Shown here: piece after piece, positions 24,157 to 31,533 of the stretch | Layout: each line of letters begins with the position of its first letter | Position numbering within the stretch: position 1 is the stretch's first letter | Assembly: GCF_001953885.1 (NCBI RefSeq) | Contig: NZ_MQUS01000056.1 | Coordinates: forward strand, 1-34,379 | DNA: 34,379 bases | Origin: Streptomyces sp. IMTB 2501 | GTDB lineage: Bacteria; Actinomycetota; Actinomycetes; Streptomycetales; Streptomycetaceae | Reading direction: 5' to 3' | Notes under the pieces: generated by a model | Databases searched by the model: none | What the model was told of the DNA's origin: nothing | Seen by the model: the letters and a program-made list of their open reading frames with translations, nothing else | Made by a program: the position numbers and the translations under genes

Positions 24157-24942
24157 GTGTACCCACACGTCGGGGTTGACGCCTCGGGCCTGGCTACGCT
24201 GCGCGCAACAGTCGCAACGGTCAAAGAGACGCTGCGCGGCCTCGTCCCCACCGCGTACGCCGTCCCCGCCTTCGCCGCCGCCATGCCCACCGGCCCGTGC
24301 TACGCACTGGCCGACGGCAGCGCCGCCGTCGGCAGACGAGGGCGCTCCGCCGGCGCGGGCGCCACCACCACCCGCCGACCGGCCGCCGACAGCGACAGCG
24401 CCCGGATGATGGACCTGGTCGAACGCGCCCAGGCGGGCGAGGCCGAAGCCTTCGGCCGGCTGTACGACCAGTACAGCGACACGGTGTACCGGTACATCTA
24501 CTACCGCGTAGGCAGCCGGGCCACCGCCGAGGACCTCACCAGCGAGACCTTTCTGCGGGCGCTCAGAAGGATCGGCACCTTCACCTGGCAGGGCCGCGAC
24601 TTCGGCGCCTGGCTGGTGACGATCGCCCGGAACCTCGTCGCCGACCACTTCAAGTCCAGTCGCTTCCGCCTGGAGGTCACCACCGGCGAGATGCTCGACG
24701 CCAACGAGGTCGAGCGCTCCCCGGAGGACTCCGTCCTTGAGTCGCTTTCCAACGCCGCGCTCCTCGACGCCGTACGCCGGCTCAACCCGCAGCAGCAGGA
24801 GTGTGTGACACTCCGCTTTCTGCAGGGCCTCTCGGTCGCCGAGACCGCCCGCGTCATGGGCAAGAACGAGGGCGCCATCAAGACCCTCCAGTACCGCGCC
24901 GTACGCACTCTGGCCCGGCTTCTGCCGGACGACGCGCGCTGA
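24157..24942 (+). CDS. bldN: ECF sigma factor BldN (with N-terminal pro-sequence)
   Basis: A 261-residue ECF sigma factor for aerial-hypha formation. Residues 1 to about 85 are an extension (M-Y-P-H-V-G-V-D-A-S-G-L, Ala/Thr-rich) as in S. coelicolor BldN, where it is removed by proteolysis. Sigma region 2 has Y-D-Q-Y-S-D-T-V-Y-R-Y-I and A-E-D-L-T-S-E-T-F-L; region 4 has L-N-P-Q-Q-Q-E-C-V-T-L-R-F-L-Q-G-L-S-V-A-E-T. GTG 24157 follows GGGAG at 24148-24152. The partner anti-sigma gene follows in the same direction. Bld-type control is expected upstream: a weak BldD-like site lies about 33 bp before the start. Confidence 0.98.
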   Translation: MYPHVGVDASGLATLRATVATVKETLRGLVPTAYAVPAFAAAMPTGPCYALADGSAAVGRRGRSAGAGATTTRRPAADSDSARMMDLVERAQAGEAEAFGRLYDQYSDTVYRYIYYRVGSRATAEDLTSETFLRALRRIGTFTWQGRDFGAWLVTIARNLVADHFKSSRFRLEVTTGEMLDANEVERSPEDSVLESLSNAALLDAVRRLNPQQQECVTLRFLQGLSVAETARVMGKNEGAIKTLQYRAVRTLARLLPDDAR

Positions 24943-25030
24943 GCCGCAGCCCGCGCCCCACTACACATGGCGACGTCCAACTCACGTTCTGTGAAAGCTC
25001 GTTGCCTTTCCGATCCGGTCATCCGCCGTC

Positions 25031-25059
25031 CGTAACCCAAGTGCCGCGCCAGTCGTTGT
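25031..25059 (+). promoter_or_regulatory. Sigma-BldN-type promoter of rsbN
   Basis: CGTAAC (25031-25036) and CGTTGT (25054-25059) are 17 bp apart. These hexamers match the form I recall for promoters read by BldN. They lie about 130 bp upstream of the rsbN start, so the sigma factor would drive its own anti-sigma gene. This is a pattern match, not a mapped start. Confidence 0.7.
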
Positions 25060-25189
25060 GCGGGATACAGGCTCCCTGTGGTCACGTCTGGCCGACCCTG
25101 ATCACTCGATCGTGTGGAAGTGGTCGCGGGCGTGCAACCCTCAGGACCCCCTGGGGAGTCGACCGTGATGACGAGAGGAGGTGCCGCCA

Positions 25190-26407
25190 GTGATCGCGAA
25201 CGTATCGGCACACCGGCGGGCGAACGCCTTCGCCCAGGCCCTGGATGAGCTGTCCGACCGGGACACGGCGGCCGAGCAGTCCGTAAGCCCGGCGGGTTGC
25301 CCGCCGACCGCCGAGGAGCAGACCGAGCGGGGCGAACTCCTCGCCCTCGCCGGGGACCTCGGCGCGCTGCCCAAACCGCAGCTCGACCCCGAGGTCAAGG
25401 TCGTGCAGCGCGCCCAACTGGTGGCCGCGATGGAGGCCATGCTTCAGGAGGGCACCGGGGCGGCGGACGCATCGGTACCCAGACAGAAGGGCGCGCACCG
25501 GGCGAGCCCGATGACCAAACTCCGCCCGCGTTCCCGGCTGACCAAGGGTCTCGCCGCGGGCGGGCTCAGCGTCGGTGTGGCCGCCGGAGCCTTCGGCGGG
25601 GTCGCCGCCGCCAGCTCCGACGCCCTGCCAGGCGACTCGCTGTACGGCCTCAAACGCGGCATCGAGGACTTCAAGCTCAACTATCTGAGCGAGGGCGTCG
25701 ACCAGCGTGGCCAGACCTACCTCGACCAGGCCTCCACCCGGCTCAGCGAGGCCCGTCGGCTGATGGAGCGGGGCCGCAGCGGCCACCTCGACCACGAGTC
25801 CATCGGCGAGATCCGCCGCACGCTCTCCGGCATGCAGCGCGACGTCACCGAAGGCCACCGCCTGCTCCACGAGGCCTATGAGGCCGACCCCGGCTCACTC
25901 GGCCCGATCCAGGCCCTGTCCACGTTCTCCCGCGCCCACCGCGAGGCCTGGAGCGTGCTCAGCGGCAAGCTGCCCGTGCAGCTCGGGGACGTCAAACAGC
26001 AGGTGTCGTCGGTGTTCGACGCCATAGACCAGGAGGTCGCCCCGCTGCAGTCCCTGCTCCCGCAGTCGCCCGCCCAGGGCGGCGACGGCAAGCACCAGGG
26101 CTCCGGCCCGGAGTCCACCGGCACCTCCGGCGGCCACCGGTCGCCCCCGCCCAGCGCCACCGGCCACACCCCGTCCTCCGGCAAGCACACGAGCACCGGC
26201 GACCCGAGCGGCACGGCCAACGGCAGCAGCGGCGTGGGCCTCATCGGCGGCGACACGGGCGGCCTGCTCGAACCACCGAAGACCGGCCCCGGCAGCAGCA
26301 CCCCGTCCACCACCAAACCCCCGTCCACCACCCCGGACGTCACCATCCCACCCCTGCTCCCGGGCCTGCTGCCAGGCCTGGGCATCGAGGGCGAGGACAC
26401 GCACTGA
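25190..26407 (+). CDS. rsbN: Anti-sigma factor RsbN (membrane-spanning)
   Basis: A 405-residue type II or single-pass membrane protein. The N-terminal cytoplasmic part (about 1-115) is the sigma-binding region. A membrane helix A-G-G-L-S-V-G-V-A-A-G-A-F-G-G-V-A-A-A follows near residues 120-142. An outer helical DUF5667-like domain begins with S-S-D-A-L-P-G-D-S-L-Y-G-L-K-R and carries long coil-like helices. A disordered Ser/Pro/Thr/Gly tail of about 100 residues ends the chain. In streptomycetes RsbN holds BldN inactive at the membrane. GTG 25190 is chosen because AGAGGAGG (25174-25181) is spaced well; a GTG at 25181 lies within that site. Confidence 0.93.
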   Translation: MIANVSAHRRANAFAQALDELSDRDTAAEQSVSPAGCPPTAEEQTERGELLALAGDLGALPKPQLDPEVKVVQRAQLVAAMEAMLQEGTGAADASVPRQKGAHRASPMTKLRPRSRLTKGLAAGGLSVGVAAGAFGGVAAASSDALPGDSLYGLKRGIEDFKLNYLSEGVDQRGQTYLDQASTRLSEARRLMERGRSGHLDHESIGEIRRTLSGMQRDVTEGHRLLHEAYEADPGSLGPIQALSTFSRAHREAWSVLSGKLPVQLGDVKQQVSSVFDAIDQEVAPLQSLLPQSPAQGGDGKHQGSGPESTGTSGGHRSPPPSATGHTPSSGKHTSTGDPSGTANGSSGVGLIGGDTGGLLEPPKTGPGSSTPSTTKPPSTTPDVTIPPLLPGLLPGLGIEGEDTH

Positions 26408-26415
26408 CGCCGATA

Positions 26416-26471
26416 CGCGTGTGACGGTGGGGGCACCCTTCCCGAGCGGGGTGCCCCCACCGTCACACGCG
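26416..26471. terminator. Very strong bidirectional terminator between rsbN and the acyltransferase
   Basis: A perfect 23-bp stem, 26416-26438 with 26449-26471, core GTGACGGTGGGGGCACCC, and a 10-nt loop. It starts 9 bp after the rsbN stop and ends 17 bp before the stop of the convergent acyltransferase. Confidence 0.92.
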
Positions 26472-26487
26472 CAGTCGTACACCGGTG

Positions 26488-27552
26488 TCAGAAGAACACC
26501 GACCGTCGCTGCACCAACAGCTTGTACAGCGTGTGCTGGATCTGCTCCCGTACCTGATCGGTCAGGTTGAACATCAGCATCGGATCCTCGGCGGCCTCCG
26601 CCGGATACCCGTCCGTCGGAATCGGCTCACCGAACTGAATCGTCCACTTGGTCGGCAGCGGAACCGCACCGAGCGGCCCCAGCCACGGGAACGTAGGCGT
26701 CAACGGGAAGTACGGAAAGCCCAGCAGCCGCGCCAGCGTCTTCGCGTTGCCGAGCATCGGGTAGATCTCCTCCGCCCCGACGATCGAGCACGGAATGATC
26801 GGCGTCCCCTGCCGCAGGGCCGTGGAGACGAAGCCGCCCCGGCCGAACCGCTGCAGCTTGTACCGCTCGCTGAAAGGTTTCCCGATGCCCTTGAAGCCCT
26901 CCGGCATCACCCCGACCAGCTCCCCCTGACCCAGCAGCCGCTCCGCGTCCTCCGCGCACGCCAGGGTGTGCCCCAGCTTGCGGGCCAGCTCGTTGACCAC
27001 CGGGAGCACGAAGACCAAGTCGGCCGCGAGCAGCCTCAGATGCCGGTCGGCCGGATGGCGGTCGTGCACCGCCACCTGCATCATCAGCCCGTCCAGCGGC
27101 AGCGTCCCCGAGTGGTTGGCGACGATCAGCGCCCCGCCCTCGGCCGGGATGTTCTCGATGCCCTTCACCTCGACCCGGAAGTACTTCTCGTACACCGGCC
27201 GCAGCAGCGACATCAGGACCTGGTCGGTCAGCTCCTCGTCGAAACCGAAGTCGTCGACGTCGTAGTCCCCGGTGAGCCGGCGCCGCAGAAAGGCCAGCCC
27301 GGCCGCCACACGCTTCTCCAGGCCGCTGCCCGGCCCGTCGGCACCCGACCGCTCCAGCGGCTCCTCCTCACGGCTCACAGGCCCATCTTCCTGCGCCCGG
27401 ACCCGGCCCGGCAGCGGCTGGACCTCACCCAGCTCCCCGGTCTCGCCGAGGGAGCCGCGCCGGCTGCCCGTGCTCCGGCGCCGCGCCGGGCGCTGTGCGG
27501 CGCCCCCGCGGGACCGGTCGTCGTCGAACGGAATGACCTTGGCGTCCGCCAT
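26488..27552 (-). CDS. 1-acyl-glycerol-3-phosphate-type acyltransferase (PlsC-like)
   Basis: A 354-residue protein. The first about 85 residues are charged and disordered. The acyltransferase core has V-A-N-H-S-G-T-L-P-L-D, where His and the distal Asp are the usual catalytic pair with a longer spacing than the HX4D of E. coli PlsC. The glycerophosphate-binding P-E-G is in V-M-P-E-G-F-K-G-I-G-K, and block four is I-I-P-C-S-I-V-G. No clear signal peptide is seen; hydrophobic helices flank the motifs, so it is likely membrane associated. ATG 27550-27552 lies 15 bp after the stop of the SDR gene, so the two form an operon. The acceptor lipid is not clear from sequence. Confidence 0.87.
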   Translation of the reverse strand: MADAKVIPFDDDRSRGGAAQRPARRRSTGSRRGSLGETGELGEVQPLPGRVRAQEDGPVSREEEPLERSGADGPGSGLEKRVAAGLAFLRRRLTGDYDVDDFGFDEELTDQVLMSLLRPVYEKYFRVEVKGIENIPAEGGALIVANHSGTLPLDGLMMQVAVHDRHPADRHLRLLAADLVFVLPVVNELARKLGHTLACAEDAERLLGQGELVGVMPEGFKGIGKPFSERYKLQRFGRGGFVSTALRQGTPIIPCSIVGAEEIYPMLGNAKTLARLLGFPYFPLTPTFPWLGPLGAVPLPTKWTIQFGEPIPTDGYPAEAAEDPMLMFNLTDQVREQIQHTLYKLLVQRRSVFF

Positions 27553-27567
27553 CGTGTGCCGCTCTCC

Positions 27568-28629
27568 TCAGTTGGCGCTGTGCGTCGTGGTCCGGCCGCC
27601 GCCCCTCGCGGCCAGCGCGGCGATCCGGTCGACGGCCCCCGCGAGGGCCTCCGGCGGCACCAGCCCGGGGCCCTGGCCGCGGGCGAAGTCCGTGAACGTC
27701 TCCGCCGTCGTGTACCTGGGCGTGAAGCCCAGCGTCTCGCGCATCTGGACCGTGTCCACCACGCGCCCGTGCGTGAGCAGCCGGATCTGCTCCGGCGAGA
27801 AGTCCGTCATACCGAGCGTACGCACCAGCGAACCCGCCCAGGTGACGGCGGGCAGCAGCAGCGGCACGGTCGGCCGCCCGAGCCGCCGGGAGCACTGCGA
27901 GAGCAGCAGCACGCCGTCCCCGGCGATGTTGAACGTGCCGCTGTTGAGGGTGCCCCGGCGCGGCTCGTGCGAGGCGATCCTGAGCACCTCGACGACGTCG
28001 TCCTCGTGCACGAACTGCAGCCGCGGGTCGTAGCCGAAGACGGTCGGCAGCACCGGCAGCGCGAAGTACGAGGCGAGCGGGGTGTCCGCGGCCGGCCCAA
28101 GGATGTTGGCGAACCGCAGCACGCACACCGCGACGTCCGGACGCCGCCGGGCGAACCCGCGCACATACCCCTCGACCTCGACGGTGTCCTTGGCGAAGCC
28201 GCCGCTCGGCAGCGACTTGGGCGGGGTCGTCTCGGTGAAAACGGCCGGATCGCGCGGTGCGGAGCCGTAGACGTTCGTACTGGACTTCACCACCAGCCGC
28301 TGCACGATCGGCGACTTCTGGCAGGCGCCGAGCAGCTGCATGGTGCCGATGACGTTGGTCTCCTTGACCGTGGCCCGGCTGCCGCTGCCCAGCGCCGTGC
28401 CCGTCACATCCATGTGGACGACCGTGTCGGCGCCCGTCTCCGCGAGCACCCGCGCTATCGTCGGCAGCCGGATGTCGGCCTGGATGAAGTCCGCCCCGCC
28501 CAGATGGTGCGCCGGCGGCACCGCGTCCACGGCGATCACCCGGTCGACCTCCGGATCCCGCTGGATCCGCCGTACGAACCGGCCGCCCAGCTGCCGGGCC
28601 ACTCCGGTGACGAGCACGACCTTCCCCAA
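27568..28629 (-). CDS. NAD-dependent epimerase/dehydratase-family SDR
   Basis: A 353-residue extended SDR. The N-terminal nucleotide fold is V-V-L-V-T-G-V-A-R-Q-L-G-G-R-F, with D-I-R, V-V-H-M-D and S-S-T-N-V-Y-G-S at the expected places. The catalytic Tyr-x-x-x-Lys is not evident: the Lys region reads S-G-G-F-A-K-D-T-V-E-V-E, with Gly where Tyr would be. It may thus bind nucleotide without classical chemistry, or use another residue. TTG 28627-28629 is taken as start because AAGGAAGG lies about 8 nt upstream. The acyltransferase follows 15 bp downstream, suggesting a joint role in lipid or envelope metabolism. Confidence 0.83.
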   Translation of the reverse strand: MGKVVLVTGVARQLGGRFVRRIQRDPEVDRVIAVDAVPPAHHLGGADFIQADIRLPTIARVLAETGADTVVHMDVTGTALGSGSRATVKETNVIGTMQLLGACQKSPIVQRLVVKSSTNVYGSAPRDPAVFTETTPPKSLPSGGFAKDTVEVEGYVRGFARRRPDVAVCVLRFANILGPAADTPLASYFALPVLPTVFGYDPRLQFVHEDDVVEVLRIASHEPRRGTLNSGTFNIAGDGVLLLSQCSRRLGRPTVPLLLPAVTWAGSLVRTLGMTDFSPEQIRLLTHGRVVDTVQMRETLGFTPRYTTAETFTDFARGQGPGLVPPEALAGAVDRIAALAARGGGRTTTHSAN

Positions 28630-28800
28630 GATCAGCGCCTTCCTTCTCGCGTTCCCGCGTTAACCGTGTCCCGCGTGTTCGCCCTGTGCGGCCAACTTAG
28701 CGGGTTGATGTTGCGCTGTGATGACCACCCGATGCACGAAGTGACGGAAATTCACTGATCGGAATATGCCGGGTACGACCGTGCGGGTACCCGGATATGC

Positions 28801-28836
28801 CTGTGGCCTCCCATCAGTACCGATGGGAGGCCACAG
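28801..28836 (-). terminator. Terminator of the bS22 gene
   Basis: A perfect 15-bp stem, 28801-28815 with 28822-28836 (core GTGGCCTCCCATC), has a 6-nt loop. It lies 28 bp downstream of the bS22 stop on the minus strand and separates it from the epimerase operon. Confidence 0.88.
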
Positions 28837-28864
28837 ACAGCGCTGACACGCTCTCGCGCGCCGC

Positions 28865-28963
28865 TTACTTCTTGTTGCGACGCTGAACGCGCGTGCGCTT
28901 GAGCAGCTTGCGGTGCTTCTTCTTGGCCATCCGCTTGCGCCGCTTCTTGATAACAGAGCCCAC
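28865..28963 (-). CDS. 30S ribosomal protein bS22 (AURKAIP1/COX24 domain)
   Basis: A 32-residue, extremely basic protein: V-G-S-V-I-K-K-R-R-K-R-M-A-K-K-K and then H-R-K-L-L-K-R-T-R-V-Q-R-R-N-K-K. This is the actinobacterial bS22 protein, seen in mycobacterial ribosomes, where it sits near the decoding centre. It begins at GTG 28961-28963 with GAGGG upstream and ends in TAA. Its short size means gene finders often miss it. It is followed by its own hairpin. Confidence 0.95.
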   Translation of the reverse strand: MGSVIKKRRKRMAKKKHRKLLKRTRVQRRNKK

Positions 28964-29099
28964 GACTACCCTCGCTCACTTCTCATCACTCGGTTGTTTG
29001 GGCGCCATGGGCCCACACGACCTACGAGGGGCTAGCCTACCCAACCGAGCGCCCAGGTCGTAATCGAGGGGGTACCCCGGGGTAACCCGGGGGTCGCCG

Positions 29100-29312
29100 T
29101 CAGGCCGTCTCCACCCCCACATAGCTGTCACGGAGGTACTCGTGTACCGCTTGTTCCGGGACGCGGAAGGACCGCCCCACCCGGATCGCGGGCAGATGAC
29201 CGCTGTGCACCAGGCGGTACACGGTCATCTTCGACACTCGCATCACCGAGGCGACTTCCGCCACGGTAAGGAACTGAACCTCGTTCAGAGGCCTCTCGCC
29301 AGCTGCACCCAT
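29100..29312 (-). CDS. BldC-like small MerR/excisionase-type DNA-binding protein
   Basis: A 70-residue protein consisting of one winged helix of the excisionase type: F-L-T-V-A-E-V-A-S-V-M-R-V-S-K-M-T-V-Y-R is the HTH, followed by V-H-S-G-H-L-P-A-I-R-V-G-R-S-F-R-V and a short tail. It resembles BldC in architecture, but its sequence is distinct. It matches the S. coelicolor gene near bldN that has been called bdtA, a BldD target. ATG 29310-29312 is the start; an upstream GGAAGG is spaced about 11 nt. The candidate BldD box lies about 50-75 bp upstream. Confidence 0.9.
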   Translation of the reverse strand: MGAAGERPLNEVQFLTVAEVASVMRVSKMTVYRLVHSGHLPAIRVGRSFRVPEQAVHEYLRDSYVGVETA

Positions 29313-29359
29313 GACACACCTGAACCTTCCGCACTCGACGGCCACCGGCTTCCCCTTCC

Positions 29360-29387
29360 GGTGACTCTTCGTCGTTGCGTGCTCACT
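29360..29387 (-). promoter_or_regulatory. Candidate BldD box upstream of the BldC-like gene
   Basis: On the minus strand AGTGA (29383-29387) and TCACC (29360-29364) lie 18 bp apart. This fits the BldD site form AGTGA(n)TCACC. It is 48 bp upstream of the ATG, a position consistent with repression. Confidence 0.55.
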
Positions 29388-29441
29388 CCCCAATGTAGGG
29401 GCGGGTGATGCAAGTGGGGAAGAGGTGCACCCATCGCAGGC

Positions 29442-30257
29442 CTACTGTGACAGACATGCTCGTTTGAGTACGTAGCGGGTAAGCGGCCGGTAGTGAGCAG
29501 ACCGCACTGCGTCATCAACCGGAACGGCGACGGACACACGCCCCTCCGCCTCCCCCACGAACAGCGCCGGATCATCCGTGTCGGCCAGACCGATGGCCTC
29601 GAACCCCAGCTGACCAGCACCGCAGACCCAGCCATGGTCCCCCACGACCAGCTCGGGCAACGGCCCGCCGCTCTCCGCCGCGGCCTCCAGGGCGACCCGA
29701 ACCGGCAGCGGTGAATGACAGTGCACGCCCGGCTCACAACCGGGGCGCCCACCGTCGGTTTCCCGCACCAACCCGACTCCTCGTGCGTAGTCCACCGCAC
29801 ACGTACGTAGACCGAACCGGGTCAATATGTCGACACAGCGACCCTGCGCGGGTGTGAGCACGTCACACCCCGCCGCCGAGAGCGCGTCCGCGAGTCCGGC
29901 GTAGAACCCGAGCAGCCGCTGCGGATGCCCGGTCCCGAACAGCACCGGCGCGCCCCGCCTGGCCGCCTCCCCGATCCGCCCCGCGAACGCGTCCAGCGCC
30001 GCCAACGTCAGCTCCGGATCGATCACATCCGGTCCCGAAATGTGCCGGGGATCGGCCGAAACACCACACTTCTCCGCCATGAGCCGCAGTAAATCCCGCT
30101 GCCCCCAGGCCCCTTCAGGATCGATCCCGATCAACACCCGGGGATCCCGGGCGGCGAAGAGCCGATAACTCCGCAGACTGTCCTCCCGAGAGGTCCCCAC
30201 CTCCCCGGCAAGCCGAACAGCCAGCAGATGCGCGCGTAGAGCTCCGCTGGTCGACAC
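29442..30257 (-). CDS. Uncharacterised conserved protein, called phosphatase in relatives
   Basis: A 271-residue cytoplasmic protein. It has conserved-looking motifs G-I-D-P-E-G-A-W-G-Q-R-D-L, F-G-T-G-H-P-Q-R-L-L-G-F-Y and V-V-G-D-H-G-W-V-C-G-A-G-Q-L-G-F. None is a standard HAD, PTP or histidine-phosphatase signature. Relatives in Streptomyces are often named phosphatase, but the sequence does not prove it. The GTG 30255-30257 start is the first good one; no ribosome site is visible, so the start is uncertain. It is a single gene upstream of the BldC-like gene on the same strand. Confidence 0.6.
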   Translation of the reverse strand: MSTSGALRAHLLAVRLAGEVGTSREDSLRSYRLFAARDPRVLIGIDPEGAWGQRDLLRLMAEKCGVSADPRHISGPDVIDPELTLAALDAFAGRIGEAARRGAPVLFGTGHPQRLLGFYAGLADALSAAGCDVLTPAQGRCVDILTRFGLRTCAVDYARGVGLVRETDGGRPGCEPGVHCHSPLPVRVALEAAAESGGPLPELVVGDHGWVCGAGQLGFEAIGLADTDDPALFVGEAEGRVSVAVPVDDAVRSAHYRPLTRYVLKRACLSQ

Positions 30258-30360
30258 GGATGCGATGGTGACGCATCGGGGGTGGGGTGCGGGGAGAAAC
30301 CGGGGGAATTGCGCACAGTTGGCGTAATGCGTGCCGTCGGCTTCGCAGCGCCGTCCCGCG

Positions 30361-31533
30361 CTACGGCAGCAGCCCCCGCAACGGAAACACGGCCCGCCGA
30401 GTAGCCAGCACGGCCTGATCCAAGCGATCAGCGGGGTCGTACCCGGCCTCCCACGACGCCCAACTCACCGGCCACCGCCCATCAGTCATCCGCTGCGGCC
30501 CCAACTGCCGGGTCCGGGCGAACACCTCCTGACGCCACCCCTCAGGAATCACCGTCTCCGGCACCACCGGCCGTCCCGCCACGATCCCCACCAGATGCGT
30601 CCACGACCGAGGCACGACATCCACGACCGCGTACCCCCCGCCCCCCAGCGCGACCCACTTCCCCTCGGCGCACTCGTGCGCCAGCTCATGACACGCCACC
30701 TGCACGGCCCGCTGCGCATCCAGCGAAACGGCAAGGTGCGCGAGCGGATCCTCGAAGTGCGTGTCAGCCCCGTGCTGCGACACCAGCACCTGCGGCCGGA
30801 ACTCCGCGAGCAGCTCCGGCACCACCGAGTGGAACGCCCGTACCCACCCCGCGTCCCCGGTCCCGGCCGGCAACGCCACATTCACGGCGGAGCCTTCCCC
30901 GGCCCCGGCCCCGACCTCCTCCGGCCACCCGGTCTGCGGGAACAACGTACGGGGATGCTCGTGCAGCGAGATCGTCAGAACCCGCGGATCCTCCCAGAAC
31001 GCCGCCTGCACCCCGTCCCCGTGATGCACGTCGACATCCACATAGGCGACCCGCTCGGCCCCCAGCTCCAGCAGCCGGGCGATGGCCAGCGAGGCGTCGT
31101 TGTAGATACAGAACCCCGACGCACCCCCCGGCATCGCGTGATGCAGCCCGCCCGCGAAGTTCACGGCGTGCTCGGCATCCCCCCGCCACACCGCCTCCGC
31201 CGCCCCCACCGACTGCCCGGCGATCAACGCGGACACCTCGTGCATCCCGGCGAACGCGGGATCATCGACCGTGCCGAGCCCGTACTCCCCCCGCGCCCCC
31301 GCCGGATCGGCCGACGCGGCCTTCACCGCGTCGATGTAGTCCTCCCGGTGGACCAGCCGCAGCGTCGACTCCCCGGCCGGCTTGGCCGCGACGACCTCCA
31401 CCTCCCGGTCGAGCCCGAAGGCACCCACCAGTTTCCGGGTCAGCGCCAGCCGGACCGGATCCATCGGATGGTCCGGGCCGAAGTCATAGCCCGTTACTGC
31501 CTCGTCCCACATCAGCTGTGCGCGGCCGCTCAT
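30361..31533 (-). CDS. acuC: Acetoin utilisation protein AcuC (histone-deacetylase fold)
   Basis: A 390-residue zinc deacetylase. The zinc site appears in V-D-V-D-V-H-H-G-D-G and G-A-D-T-H, the twin His region in G-G-L-H-H-A-M-P-G-G-A-S-G-F-C, and the catalytic Tyr in L-G-G-G-G-Y. AcuC deacetylates lysine, notably of acetyl-CoA synthetase. I chose ATG 31531-31533; a GTG at 31540-31542 is upstream but equally without a clear ribosome site. The start lies inside the 3' end of the MFS gene (50 bp overlap), so translation of the two is probably coupled. Confidence 0.93.
   Translation of the reverse strand: MSGRAQLMWDEAVTGYDFGPDHPMDPVRLALTRKLVGAFGLDREVEVVAAKPAGESTLRLVHREDYIDAVKAASADPAGARGEYGLGTVDDPAFAGMHEVSALIAGQSVGAAEAVWRGDAEHAVNFAGGLHHAMPGGASGFCIYNDASLAIARLLELGAERVAYVDVDVHHGDGVQAAFWEDPRVLTISLHEHPRTLFPQTGWPEEVGAGAGEGSAVNVALPAGTGDAGWVRAFHSVVPELLAEFRPQVLVSQHGADTHFEDPLAHLAVSLDAQRAVQVACHELAHECAEGKWVALGGGGYAVVDVVPRSWTHLVGIVAGRPVVPETVIPEGWRQEVFARTRQLGPQRMTDGRWPVSWASWEAGYDPADRLDQAVLATRRAVFPLRGLLP

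Noticed and set aside
29100..29312. Identification of the small HTH gene as bldC
   Set aside because: The fold is similar, but BldC begins differently (P-L-L-T-P-A-E-V-A) and has a distinct wing; this is the other BldC-like protein, near bldN.
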